Below the pieces are notes generated by a model that saw only the letters and a program-made list of their open reading frames with translations, made no database searches and was not told where the DNA came from. Shown piece after piece: positions 13,879-21,750 of a stretch of DNA of 21,751 nt (position 1 is the stretch's first letter; each line of letters starts with the position of its first letter). The position numbers and the translations under genes were made by a program. This DNA comes from Anaerolineae bacterium (lineage in GTDB: Bacteria; Chloroflexota; Anaerolineae; E26-bin7), in NCBI GenBank assembly GCA_029933115.1, contig JAOZOT010000019.1, positions 1 to 21,751 of the forward strand, written 5' to 3'.

Positions 13879-14814
13879 ATGCGCGTGCTGATCACCGGTG
13901 GGGCAGGCTTCCTGGGCTCTCACCTGTGCGCTCGTTTCCTGGCCGAGGGGCATCAAGTTATCGCTATGGATAACCTCATCACCGGCACCACCCGCAATAT
14001 CGAGCACTTGGCCGGGCGCGATGACTTTCTCTTTATCAAGCACGACGTGACCAACTATATTTATGTGAAAGGCCCACTGGATGCTATCTTGCACTTTGCC
14101 TCGCCGGCCAGCCCCATTGATTATCTGCAATTGCCTATCCAAACCCTCAAGGTAGGGGCACTGGGCACCCACAAAGCCCTGGGCCTGGCCCTGGCCAAGA
14201 AAGCCCGCTTTCTGTTGGCCTCTACCTCCGAAGTGTACGGCGACCCGCTGGTGCACCCCCAGAAAGAAGACTATTGGGGCAACGTCAATCCCATCGGCCC
14301 GCGAGGCGTCTACGACGAGGCCAAGCGTTTTGCCGAGGCCCTGACCATGGCCTATCACCGCGCCCACGGCGTTGAAACCCGTATCGCCCGTATTTTCAAC
14401 ACCTACGGGCCCTCCATGCGATTGGACGACGGCCGAGTGGTGCCCAATTTCATCGGCCAGGCCCTGCGCGGTGAGCCCCTCACTGTCTATGGCGACGGCT
14501 CCCAGACCCGCAGTTTCTGCTATGTGGACGACCTTATCGAAGGCATCTACCGTCTGCTTCTGTCCGACGAAGTAGAACCTGTCAACCTGGGCAACCCTGC
14601 TGAGATGAGGATACTGGACTTTGCTCATTTGGTCAACCGCCTGACCGGCAACAAAGCGGGTATCGTCTACGAAGATTATCGCATTCCCGACGACCCTCAA
14701 GTGCGCCAGCCCGATATTTCCAAAGCCCGGCGGGTGTTGAACTGGGAGCCCAAAGTGGACCTGGAAGAAGGATTGCAGAAGACCATCGAGTGGTTTAGGG
14801 AGCGGGTTCAATAG
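13879..14814 (+). CDS. uxs: UDP-glucuronate decarboxylase (UDP-xylose synthase)
   Basis: The 311-residue extended SDR converts UDP-glucuronate to UDP-xylose through a 4-keto intermediate. It has the NAD motif GGAGFLG (7-13), HFASPASPIDYLQLPIQTLKVG (72-93), the STSEVYGDP active-site stretch (115-123, with E118), YWGNVNPIGPRGVYDEAKR (132-150, with catalytic Y145 and K149) and GDGSQTRSFCYVDDL. These segments are highly specific for the UXS group over other SDRs. The ATG is 2 nt after the osmC-type stop, with GGAGGAG upstream. No UDP-glucose dehydrogenase to make the substrate is in the window. UDP-xylose or its derivatives would feed the surface glycan handled by the upstream fusion protein (inference). 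Confidence 0.92.
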   Translation: MRVLITGGAGFLGSHLCARFLAEGHQVIAMDNLITGTTRNIEHLAGRDDFLFIKHDVTNYIYVKGPLDAILHFASPASPIDYLQLPIQTLKVGALGTHKALGLALAKKARFLLASTSEVYGDPLVHPQKEDYWGNVNPIGPRGVYDEAKRFAEALTMAYHRAHGVETRIARIFNTYGPSMRLDDGRVVPNFIGQALRGEPLTVYGDGSQTRSFCYVDDLIEGIYRLLLSDEVEPVNLGNPAEMRILDFAHLVNRLTGNKAGIVYEDYRIPDDPQVRQPDISKARRVLNWEPKVDLEEGLQKTIEWFRERVQ

Positions 14815-14844
14815 TGTTACTCTGAAGGGAGAGGGGATTTCGTG

Positions 14845-15330
14845 ATGGATGCCAAGAAATCAACCTGGAGTCTCAGGATTTTGGATTTCCTGGAGGAGGC
14901 CGGGCAGCCCTACGACGACGATTGCCTGGCTGGAGCACTGGGAGCCACCCGCCGGCAGACCATCAACGCCGCCTGCAATCGCCTGGCCGACCAGGGGAAA
15001 CTGGTTCGGCAGCAGGCCCTGTGTCCCCGCTGTGGGCGGATCAAACTGCACAATTTCCTGCCAGAGTGGGTAGACAAGTTGCCTTCGCGTCCCCAGGAGA
15101 CTCAAGTGATGCCGCCTCGCCCCCCAAAGCTCTCTCCCAGGTGGGTGGAGAAGCGCAAAGCTGCACTGCGGGAGATAGAGTTCATCTACCAGTGCTCCCT
15201 GAACGAGTTGGAAATACAGGCGGCGCGCTATGGGATAAACGTGCCCATTGCTATAAGCAACGAGATTGACTTCCTCAAGAAGAAGCTGGCCGAAGTGCGA
15301 CGGGAGTTGAGAGAGTTGGAACAGATGTGA
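14845..15330 (+). CDS. hypothetical winged-helix-like protein with CxxC motif and C-terminal coiled coil
   Basis: A 161-residue protein of unknown role. The N-terminal part (about 8-58) has the pattern of a winged helix, including TRRQTINAACNRLADQGKLVRQ, where a recognition helix and wing would lie. Directly after it is a CPRCG motif (about 60-64), half of a zinc ribbon; no second CxxC pair is present. A Pro-rich linker leads to a charged helical C-terminus (about 110-161) likely to form a coiled coil. The start may be GTG 14842 or ATG 14845, with GGGAGAGGGG upstream. It is 30 nt after the decarboxylase gene and 7 nt before the next. A transcription-factor or adaptor role is a guess. Confidence 0.7.
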   Translation: MDAKKSTWSLRILDFLEEAGQPYDDDCLAGALGATRRQTINAACNRLADQGKLVRQQALCPRCGRIKLHNFLPEWVDKLPSRPQETQVMPPRPPKLSPRWVEKRKAALREIEFIYQCSLNELEIQAARYGINVPIAISNEIDFLKKKLAEVRRELRELEQM

Positions 15331-15337
15331 GGTACCT

Positions 15338-16006
15338 ATGCCCGTGTTGAAGGACGTCGAGATTCACATCTCCATTGACGAACTGTTGCGCGCCCAGGGC
15401 AGCGCGGCTCAACGCCCTGCCGTCCGCGAGGCGGCCCACTGGGCTATCGCTGAGGCCCGGCGCCTGGCCGAGCCGGCAGCGGTGTGGGCCTTGTGGCCGG
15501 TGCATGAGGTGGATGGAGAGAGGGCTCGCGTCGGTGAGACCTGGCTGCACCTTGGTCCCCACGCCGACCTGCTGGCCCCCGCCCGCCAAGCCCTGGTCAG
15601 CGTGGCCACTATCGGTCCAGCCCTGGAAGCGAGGGCGAACCGCTTGATTCAGGAGGGCAATCTTTTGGAGGGTTTCATGCTAGACTCGGCGGGGGTGCTG
15701 GCTCTGGCCGCCGTAGGCGACAGCCTGAACCGCCTGGCCGAAGACTTGGCCGCCCAACGGGAGTGGGGAGTGAGCCTGGCCCTGGCCCCTGGCTCCTTGG
15801 TGGGCTGGCCGGTCCACGACCAGAAGGCCCTGTGCAGCCTGCTGGATTTATCCGCCATCGGCGTGACCCTGAACCCCTCGCAGGTGCTGGTGCCCCACAA
15901 ATCCACTTCCAGGCTGGTGGGCCTGGGACCCGGCTACACAGCCAGACAAGTCGAGTCGGCCTGCCGCTTCTGCCCCCAGCGCGAGACTTGCTGGCGCAGA
16001 CATTGA
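15338..16006 (+). CDS. methionine synthase activation-domain-like protein (corrinoid-related)
   Basis: The 222-residue protein resembles the reactivation domain of cobalamin-dependent methionine synthase. It has the stretch ALAPGSLVGWPVHDQKALCSLLDLSAIGVTLNPSQVLVPHKSTSRLVGLG (in the family, PGYGxWPxxxQ...IGVxLxxSxxMxPxKSxSGxxG). In MetH this domain binds S-adenosylmethionine and helps re-reduce cob(II)alamin. Stand-alone versions occur beside corrinoid methyltransferases in anaerobes. The C-terminus carries C209, C212 and C218 (CRFCPQRETC), which could bind metal or a cluster. No methyltransferase or corrinoid protein is in the window, so its partner is elsewhere. The start is ATG 15338 with GAGGT upstream, 7 nt after the previous gene. 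Confidence 0.8.
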   Translation: MPVLKDVEIHISIDELLRAQGSAAQRPAVREAAHWAIAEARRLAEPAAVWALWPVHEVDGERARVGETWLHLGPHADLLAPARQALVSVATIGPALEARANRLIQEGNLLEGFMLDSAGVLALAAVGDSLNRLAEDLAAQREWGVSLALAPGSLVGWPVHDQKALCSLLDLSAIGVTLNPSQVLVPHKSTSRLVGLGPGYTARQVESACRFCPQRETCWRRH

Positions 16007-16084
16007 GGACTTATCCAAAATAGCTCTTCGGGAAGCTCAGGGCTAATTCGAGCCCCAGAGCCGGCTGATAATGGGAGGACTTCT

Positions 16085-17209
16085 TTGACCAGGACAGCTT
16101 TTATCTACTCAGAGAAACTATGGGAGAGAGGGCACGGGGAGTACCACCCCCTCAAACCGGAGCGGCTCAAGCGCACCTACGAATTGCTAGACGCCTACGG
16201 CGCTTTCGACAGCGAGGACTCTTTGCTGGTCTCGCCGCGCCAGGCAACCGTGGAGGAACTCGCTCTTTTCCACAGCCAGGAGTACATCACGGCCGTACAA
16301 AAGCTCAGCCGGGGGGAGGGGGGAGTCAACGCCGCCCGCTACAACTTTGGCACCGGCGACAATCCCATCTTTGCCGGCATGTACGAGACAGAGACCCTGA
16401 AGCTGGGGGCGGGGATGGTGGCCCTGGAACTGGTGCTCAGCGGAGAGGTCGAGGTGGCCTTCAGCTTCGCCGGGGGGATGCACCACGCCCGGCCAGCCTA
16501 CGCTTCGGGTTTTTGCGTCTTCAACGACATAGCCGTAGCCATTCACAAGATGTTGGTTGAGGGCTTGCGGGTGGCCTACATAGACATTGACGTCCACCAC
16601 GGCGATGGAGTGCAAGCCGCTTTCTACGACAACGACCGGGTGCTGACCATCTCTTTTCACGAGTCGGGGTATCACCTCTTTCCTGGATCGGGCTTTGTGG
16701 AAGAGATAGGGACAGGAGTGGGACGGGGGTACGCTGTCAATCTTCCCCTCGCCCCCTACACCGACGATGAGGTCTATGTCTGGGCCTTTCGGGAAATCGT
16801 GCCGCCGCTGGTACACAAATTCGACCCCGATATCGTGGTCACCCAGTTGGGTATTGACACCCACTATCGGGACCCCCTGGCCCACCTTTGCCTGACCACA
16901 GAGGGCTACGTCGCAGTCGTGGAGACCATCAAAAGCCTGGCTCCGCGCTGGCTGTCTTTTGGAGGCGGCGGATACGAGCTTGACGTCGTACCCAGAGCCT
17001 GGACTTTGGCCTACGGGGTGATGCGAGGACAAGAGTTCCCCGATGAGATACCGTCGTCTTATGCTGATAAATATGGGCTGACCACCCTGCGGGACCACAA
17101 AAAGCCATTTCTTGACGACCGGGTGAGAGATCGGGCCCGAAGCCAAGCCGAGGCCGGGGTAGAGGCCCTGAAACGAACAGTGTTGAGGTCCATCAGAGGG
17201 CGTGAGTAG
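16085..17209 (+). CDS. histone deacetylase family protein (AcuC-like)
   Basis: A 374-residue zinc-dependent deacetylase of the arginase/deacetylase fold. The charge-relay histidines H133-H134 (GGMHHARP), zinc ligands D169 and H171 (YIDIDVHHGDG) and D258 (LGIDTH), and the catalytic Tyr Y297 in GGGGY are all present, so it should be active. Bacterial members act on acetylated lysines (AcuC on acetyl-CoA synthetase) or on acetylpolyamines; the substrate is not decided by sequence. The start is TTG 16085, with GGGAGG 7 nt upstream; no ATG is available before the conserved TAFIYSEKLWERGHG start. It is 78 nt after the previous gene and 13 nt before the protease gene. No acs or acuA is nearby. Confidence 0.92.
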   Translation: MTRTAFIYSEKLWERGHGEYHPLKPERLKRTYELLDAYGAFDSEDSLLVSPRQATVEELALFHSQEYITAVQKLSRGEGGVNAARYNFGTGDNPIFAGMYETETLKLGAGMVALELVLSGEVEVAFSFAGGMHHARPAYASGFCVFNDIAVAIHKMLVEGLRVAYIDIDVHHGDGVQAAFYDNDRVLTISFHESGYHLFPGSGFVEEIGTGVGRGYAVNLPLAPYTDDEVYVWAFREIVPPLVHKFDPDIVVTQLGIDTHYRDPLAHLCLTTEGYVAVVETIKSLAPRWLSFGGGGYELDVVPRAWTLAYGVMRGQEFPDEIPSSYADKYGLTTLRDHKKPFLDDRVRDRARSQAEAGVEALKRTVLRSIRGRE

Positions 17210-17222
17210 AGGAGCGTGGGAT

Positions 17223-17894
17223 ATGCTGTTCCTTCAACTGGGTATACAAATCATCTACCTGATAATAGGGCTGTTGGTGACTATCAGCGTGCACGAGTGC
17301 GCTCACGCCTGGATGGCCAACAAGCTGGGCGATCCGACGGCCAAGGAGGCCGGGCGATTGTCGCTGAACCCTTTCGCCCACCTGGACCCTTGGGGCACCC
17401 TGATGCTGTTGGTGGTCGGCCTGGGGTGGGGCAAGCCTGTGCCCGTTGATGCCGAGCGGCTTCGCTATGGCCCCCAGAAAGGAATGGCCCTGGTCGGGAT
17501 AGCGGGCCCGGCAGCTAATTTCATCACCGCCTCCGTCGTAGCCATCCCCCTCCGTTTGCACCTTGTGCCCTTTGGCCTGCGCTACATCTTTGACGTTATC
17601 CCAATATCCTTTGGAGAATTGCTCTCGTGGGTGATCTGGCTCAGTCTGGCTCTGGGCTTCTTCAATTTGATCCCCTTCACCCCTTTGGATGGCTCGCGCA
17701 TTCTCGCTGCCTTCTTGCCCTCGCGTTGGTTCTACACCCTGGCCCGTTACGAACGCTACGCCCTGATCCTGTTTTTCGTCCTGATCCTGTTAGAGCGTTT
17801 CACCCGATTGGGTATCCTATCAAAGATCATCTTCCCGCCCATCGAATTCCTGTGGTGGCAACTGGTGAACATGTCCCCGCCCTTCTTCTATTGA
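17223..17894 (+). CDS. site-2 protease family (M50) membrane metalloprotease
   Basis: The 223-residue integral membrane protein has the zinc motif HECAH (H24, E25, H28) in the first membrane helix and the third ligand D156 in FFNLIPFTPLDGSRIL. That is the short core type of M50 proteases, without PDZ or CBS domains. About five to six hydrophobic helices fit the family. Such proteases cut membrane-embedded substrates, often anti-sigma factors or signal peptide remnants; no candidate substrate is adjacent. The frame opens at GTG 17202, overlapping the HDAC gene, but ATG 17223 with AGAGGAG about 9 nt upstream is preferred. Confidence 0.93.
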   Translation: MLFLQLGIQIIYLIIGLLVTISVHECAHAWMANKLGDPTAKEAGRLSLNPFAHLDPWGTLMLLVVGLGWGKPVPVDAERLRYGPQKGMALVGIAGPAANFITASVVAIPLRLHLVPFGLRYIFDVIPISFGELLSWVIWLSLALGFFNLIPFTPLDGSRILAAFLPSRWFYTLARYERYALILFFVLILLERFTRLGILSKIIFPPIEFLWWQLVNMSPPFFY

Positions 17895-17916
17895 GGGCGC
17901 CGGCAGATCGCAGTTT

Positions 17917-18014
17917 GGGCGCGCAGGGCGCGCCCCAGCGCGGATGAACCGTCCACCGCAAACGACAGTCCGGCCTACTGGACCCAAAGCAGCAGCCCGC
18001 CTTTAGCGGGCTGC
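17917..18014. terminator. hairpin region after the protease gene, probable terminator
   Basis: Two perfect inverted repeats lie in this gap: GGGCGCGC-AGG-GCGCGCCC (17917-17935) and GCAGCCCGC-CTTTA-GCGGGCTGC (17992-18014). A short TTTT follows the second on the plus strand (18020-18023, after CAACG). The second is the likelier end of the long plus-strand operon; the T-run is short, so efficiency is uncertain. Confidence 0.5.
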
Positions 18015-18088
18015 CAACGTTTTCGACCTGTGCGGCTAGTTGAATGTTTTCACAGTCAGTGACCTCCACAGGCTAGAAGCGAGGGAAT

Positions 18089-19396
18089 GTGGAAGCACCA
18101 ACCCGAAAACAACCGAGAGCCCAAAGATGGTTGGTCGTTGCCGGCTTGCTGGGAGCAGTCCTCTTGGTCCTGCCCTTGGCCCTGCGTTCCCCTCAGATGC
18201 ACGCTCTATACAACGTCGCTGAACACAAAGCTATCGTCCAATGGGAGAACTGGTTCGGCTACCAGGAGCCCGATCCCGGCCGGGTGGGAAGCTTTGAGGG
18301 CACGGTGCGGGATGTGGAGGGCCGACCATTGCCGGGAGCCACGGTGCTGGTAGCCACCAAGCGAGGCGTAACTTATGCGGCCGGCACAGATGCGCAGGGG
18401 CACTACCGGATAGACCGGGTGCCCGAGGGTAAATACGTCCCCATAGCTGCCAAACGGAGCTACGATGAAAGGACATTGAAGCCTATCAGGATCAAGTCGG
18501 GTCAGCACCGCCCAGGAGTGGATTTCGCCCTGCTCCGTACTCCTCCCCTGTCCATCGCCACAGACGACTCCCTGCATATTGGGGAGCCGGAGCGGGTCTG
18601 GGCCTCTTTTCCAGAGAGCGCCCACGCCACCCGCCGGGAGTTCTCTTTTGAGAACGACGGCTACCTCATTACCGGCTGCCTGGTGTACGAGCCCGTTGAG
18701 ATGCAAGGCCCTTTTCCCACTCTGGTCATGCTCTATCCCGGCCCGGCTCTCAAGTGGGAGAAGGCTTCCATCCCTTTTGTCGCTCAGGGCTATGTAGTCG
18801 TGGCTGTCGGTCCCCTGGCCGACAGGGCCAAAGGAGACATCGAAGGACACGTGCGTGACGCTCTCAAAGCCGTAGCCTTCCTGAAAGAGGGGCAGTTGTC
18901 GGAGCAGGCCGATACCACACGTATGGGGATACTGGGAGGCAGCTTCTCCTCGCCGATTCTCTTCCGCGCACTGCGCCACAGCGACGACTTTGCCGCTGCC
19001 GTCAGTGTGGGAGGCGTGAGCGACGTCTTCCTGGTGCTCTACGACACCTATTACCAGGAGGGCTATCAACTCCGGCCGCCCTTTGACCTGATCCTTATGA
19101 GCCTGGGCCGGCCCAACCGCCATCCGGAGAACTATGTACCGAACTCACCCGTCTTCTACGCCGCCGATCTGCCGCCCCTCTGTCTCATCCACGGCGTCCA
19201 AGACACCACAGTGCTGGCCGATCAGTCCATCCGTCTGGCCGACCAGTTGGAGGCTCTGGGCAAGCCCTATGAGCTACACCTTTACCCAGGGACCGGCCAC
19301 TACCCCGGGGTCGAGGATCCCACCCCTGAGACCGCCGACATGTTCGAGAAGATCCTGGGCTTCTTCGACCGCTACCTCAAGGCGGGAGACAGTTAG
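18089..19396 (+). CDS. membrane-anchored alpha/beta hydrolase (prolyl oligopeptidase/dienelactone hydrolase-like) with carboxypeptidase-regulatory-like domain
   Basis: A 435-residue protein. A basic N-terminus and one hydrophobic helix (14-32) suggest a signal anchor, with the remainder outside. Residues about 68-148 (GTVRDVEGRPLPGATVLVAT...GHYRIDRVPEGKYVPIA) are a CarboxypepD-reg-like beta-sandwich. Residues about 185-432 are an alpha/beta hydrolase with nucleophile S285 (GGSFS), acid D372 (HGVQDTTV) and H404 (GTGHYPG), in the usual order. It probably cleaves a peptide or ester; the substrate is unknown. The start is GTG 18089 with GAGGG close upstream; an overlapping ATG at 18087 is out of frame. 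It is 194 nt from the protease gene, so it is probably a separate transcript. Confidence 0.85.
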   Translation: MEAPTRKQPRAQRWLVVAGLLGAVLLVLPLALRSPQMHALYNVAEHKAIVQWENWFGYQEPDPGRVGSFEGTVRDVEGRPLPGATVLVATKRGVTYAAGTDAQGHYRIDRVPEGKYVPIAAKRSYDERTLKPIRIKSGQHRPGVDFALLRTPPLSIATDDSLHIGEPERVWASFPESAHATRREFSFENDGYLITGCLVYEPVEMQGPFPTLVMLYPGPALKWEKASIPFVAQGYVVVAVGPLADRAKGDIEGHVRDALKAVAFLKEGQLSEQADTTRMGILGGSFSSPILFRALRHSDDFAAAVSVGGVSDVFLVLYDTYYQEGYQLRPPFDLILMSLGRPNRHPENYVPNSPVFYAADLPPLCLIHGVQDTTVLADQSIRLADQLEALGKPYELHLYPGTGHYPGVEDPTPETADMFEKILGFFDRYLKAGDS

Positions 19397-19400
19397 ATCT

Positions 19401-19487
19401 GACCCCCATCCCCAGCCCTTCCCCCTACAGAGGGGGAAGGGAGTCGGTTCCCCTCCCCACATCGGAGGGAGGGGCTAGGGGAGGGGT
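19401..19487. repeat. C/G-rich intergenic repeat with two hairpins
   Basis: CCCTTCCCCC (19416-19425) pairs with GGGGGAAGGG (19432-19441), and CCCCTCCC (19450-19457) with GGGAGGGG (19467-19474). No T-run follows, but the block separates two convergent genes (ends at 19396 and 19494) and could terminate or stabilise both. Its C-rich then G-rich plan resembles dispersed intergenic repeats of other genomes (general impression only). Confidence 0.6.
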
Positions 19488-19493
19488 GAGGCA

Positions 19494-21296
19494 CTAAATA
19501 TCCCGCTTTTCAGCAATGGCCTCCTTGGCCATGTTGATGAACTCCTCAACCGGGCGCGGCCCCAAATCTTCCTCCGTCCGCAGACGCACAGCCACCGTGC
19601 CCTTCTCCACCTCGCGGTCACCCACCACCAGCATGTAAGGTATTTTCTGCAACTGAGCGTCACGGATCTTGGCTTGCATACGCTCGCTAGAGTCGTCCAC
19701 TTCCACGCGCAGGCCCGCCTCCCGTAATTGCTCCGCCACCTGATGAGCGTACTCGTTGTGACGGTCGGCGATGGGTATGAGCTCGACCTGCACCGGCGCC
19801 AGCCAGACGGGGAAGGCCCCACCATAATGCTCGATGAGCACACCGAAGAAACGCTCCATAGAACCCAGCAAGGCCCGATGCACCATGTAAGGCCGATGCT
19901 CCTTCCCGTCTTGGCCAACGAAAGTCAGGTCAAACCGCTCCGGCAGGTTAAAGTCAAACTGGATAGTGGTACACTGCCAAGCGCGGCCCAAAGCATCTTT
20001 GATTTTTATGTCAATCTTGGGTCCGTAGAAGACCGCCTCACCCTCTTCCCGCTTGTAGGGTAGCTCCCTGTGCTCCAGAGCCTTGACCAGAGACCCCTCG
20101 GCCATCTCCCACATAACATCATCGCCGATGTACTTATCTCTGCGCTCTGGATCACGGACAGACAGCATAATCTCGTATTCGTGGAAACCGAAGGAGCGCA
20201 GGAGATGGAGAGTCAGGTCCAGGCAGCCCAGAACCTCGTCCTCGATCTGGTCGGGGCGGCAGAAAATGTGGGCATCGTCCTGGGTAAAGCCCCGCACCCG
20301 CAGCAAGCCGTGCAACACCCCCGAACGCTCATAGCGGTAAACCGTGCCCAACTCAGCCCAGCGCAGGGGCAATTCACGGTAGCTGCGGGTCCGGCTGCGG
20401 TAGATCATGATGTGGAAAGGGCAGTTCATAGGCTTGATGAAAAACTCCTGGCCCTCGATGTCCATGGGCGAGTACATGTTCTCCCGGTAGAAATCCAGGT
20501 GACCGCTGGTCTGCCACAGATTCGCCCGGCCGATGTGAGGCGAATAGACAATCTCGTAGCCCCACTTCAGGTGCTCCTGACGCCAGAAATCTTCGATGAT
20601 AGTGCGTATCATTCCTCCTTTAGGGTGCCACAGGATCAGGCCCGCTCCCAGGTCCTGGTGGACGCTGAACAGGTCCAGTTCCCGGCCTAGTTTGCGATGG
20701 TCGCGCTTCTCCATCTCTTCCAGCCTGTGGAGATACGCCTCCAGTTCCTCTTTGCTGGGCCAAACGGTGCCATAGATGCGTTGTAGCATGGGGCGGCGTT
20801 CGTCGCCCAGCCAGTAGGCACCGGCTACACTCAGCAATTTGAGGGCCTCGGGGTTGACCTGGCCTGTGTGATCCAGGTGGGGGCCTCGGCACAAGTCGGT
20901 GAAATTATGATGGGTATAGAGGCTGAGGCTCTCGACCGGGCCTTCGGCCGCCTCACCGTGTTCATCCACGCGGCCAGCGGCCAATCTCTCGATCTGCTCC
21001 AGCTTGTAGGGCTGGTCGGCAAACACCTCCTTGGCCTCTTCGATGCTGACCTCCCTCCGCCGGAAGGGGTATTGGCCAGCGATGATTTCCCTCATGCGAG
21101 CCTCGATCTCGCGCAGGTCATCGGGCGTCAGCGAGCGCGGCAAGTCAAAGTCGTAGTAGAAACCGTCCTCGATAGGCGGGCCAAAGGCTATCTTGCCCTC
21201 CGGGAACAACTCCAGCACCGCTTCGGCCATGATGTGGGCCGTGGAATGGCGCAACTTCTCCAGATCGCCCTGTTTGTATGTCTCTTTTTCAGCCAT
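19494..21296 (-). CDS. thrS: threonyl-tRNA synthetase lacking the N-terminal TGS domain
   Basis: Charges tRNA-Thr with threonine. The 600-residue protein begins directly with the editing domain: H17 and H21 in HSTAH, C136 and H140 in CRGPH, the four residues that clear mis-charged serine. The catalytic class II core follows, with zinc ligands C292 (PMNCPF), H343 (DDAHIF) and H473 (MVHRALLGS), motif 2 RYERSGVLHGLLRVRGFTQDDAH, and the anticodon-binding domain from about 500. The usual bacterial enzyme carries about 60 further N-terminal residues (TGS); they are absent here. The frame opens at 21326, but ATG 21296 has AAGGAGG just upstream, and the upstream codons cannot encode TGS because the T-box terminator lies there. 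Confidence 0.96.
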   Translation of the reverse strand: MAEKETYKQGDLEKLRHSTAHIMAEAVLELFPEGKIAFGPPIEDGFYYDFDLPRSLTPDDLREIEARMREIIAGQYPFRRREVSIEEAKEVFADQPYKLEQIERLAAGRVDEHGEAAEGPVESLSLYTHHNFTDLCRGPHLDHTGQVNPEALKLLSVAGAYWLGDERRPMLQRIYGTVWPSKEELEAYLHRLEEMEKRDHRKLGRELDLFSVHQDLGAGLILWHPKGGMIRTIIEDFWRQEHLKWGYEIVYSPHIGRANLWQTSGHLDFYRENMYSPMDIEGQEFFIKPMNCPFHIMIYRSRTRSYRELPLRWAELGTVYRYERSGVLHGLLRVRGFTQDDAHIFCRPDQIEDEVLGCLDLTLHLLRSFGFHEYEIMLSVRDPERRDKYIGDDVMWEMAEGSLVKALEHRELPYKREEGEAVFYGPKIDIKIKDALGRAWQCTTIQFDFNLPERFDLTFVGQDGKEHRPYMVHRALLGSMERFFGVLIEHYGGAFPVWLAPVQVELIPIADRHNEYAHQVAEQLREAGLRVEVDDSSERMQAKIRDAQLQKIPYMLVVGDREVEKGTVAVRLRTEEDLGPRPVEEFINMAKEAIAEKRDI

Positions 21297-21344
21297 TACT
21301 CCTCCTTGACAATCAGTAAATTCCACAACTAACTGGAGTTGAAC

Positions 21345-21590
21345 AAAACCCCCTCACCCTTGGGGCGAGGGGGTTTCCGCGCGGTTCCACCCAAGTTCCA
21401 CAACAATTTGAGGCATCAACGCTGTGGCACTCTAGGGCTGTAACGGGCCATCCCGGGACCCCATACTCTCGCGCTCCCGCGATTTGAGGGGCCCGCTCAC
21501 GGGTGGTTTTCCCAACCATCCGGTCAAGGGGGCTCTCAGCCGGTGACCCCCTCTCTCTGGGACCTTCCTTGGTCGGTACTCGTCCCGATC
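21345..21590 (-). promoter_or_regulatory. T-box riboswitch (Thr) controlling thrS
   Basis: The leader RNA senses uncharged tRNA-Thr and permits read-through. On the minus strand, Stem I starts near 21590 with the AGTA loop-E element (21580-21577). The specifier loop reads GAAA-ACC-A, with ACC, a threonine codon, at 21507-21505. The conserved T-box sequence GGGTGGAACCGCG sits at 21392-21380. An intrinsic terminator follows: AAACCCCCTC pairs with GAGGGGGTTT (about 21376-21346) before TTTT. The T-box bulge and the terminator are about 50-100 nt before the thrS start, as expected. No clear -35/-10 pair was found upstream. Confidence 0.93.
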
Positions 21591-21676
21591 AACGCTTTGT
21601 TAGCTTATAGCTGATGGCTGATGAAGGGAGCTCAATTCATCCATCGCCCGGCTACCTATCATCCGCCAAATGTAGG

Positions 21677-21750
21677 TGGGCGGTACTGGACTTGAACCAG
21701 TGACCTCTTGCATGTCAAGCAAGCACTCTGGCCAACTGAGCTAACCGCCC
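21677..21750 (-). tRNA. tRNA-Val (anticodon GAC)
   Basis: Read on the minus strand, the acceptor stem GGGCGGT/ACCGCCC, D arm (GCTC...GAGT), anticodon stem CTTGC/GCAAG with loop TTGACAT (anticodon GAC), variable AGGTC, and T arm ACTGG-TTCAAGT-CCAGT all fit a 74-nt tRNA. The discriminator is A; CCA is not encoded (CCT follows). It lies upstream of the T-box on the same strand, with no obvious terminator between, so it may be co-transcribed with thrS. Confidence 0.95.

Noticed and set aside
13852..14811. 319-residue minus-strand ORF
   Set aside because: It mirrors the UDP-glucuronate decarboxylase frame, whose catalytic motifs are complete on the plus strand.
16187..17146. 319-residue minus-strand ORF
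   Set aside because: It mirrors the histone-deacetylase-family gene; no recognisable protein features.
18206..19123. 305-residue minus-strand ORF
   Set aside because: It mirrors the alpha/beta hydrolase gene, which has a full catalytic triad on the plus strand.
21591..21660. promoter for the T-box/thrS transcript
   Set aside because: TTGAGC and TATAAG are present on the minus strand but 20 bp apart, which is too wide. Read-through from the tRNA-Val gene is equally possible.
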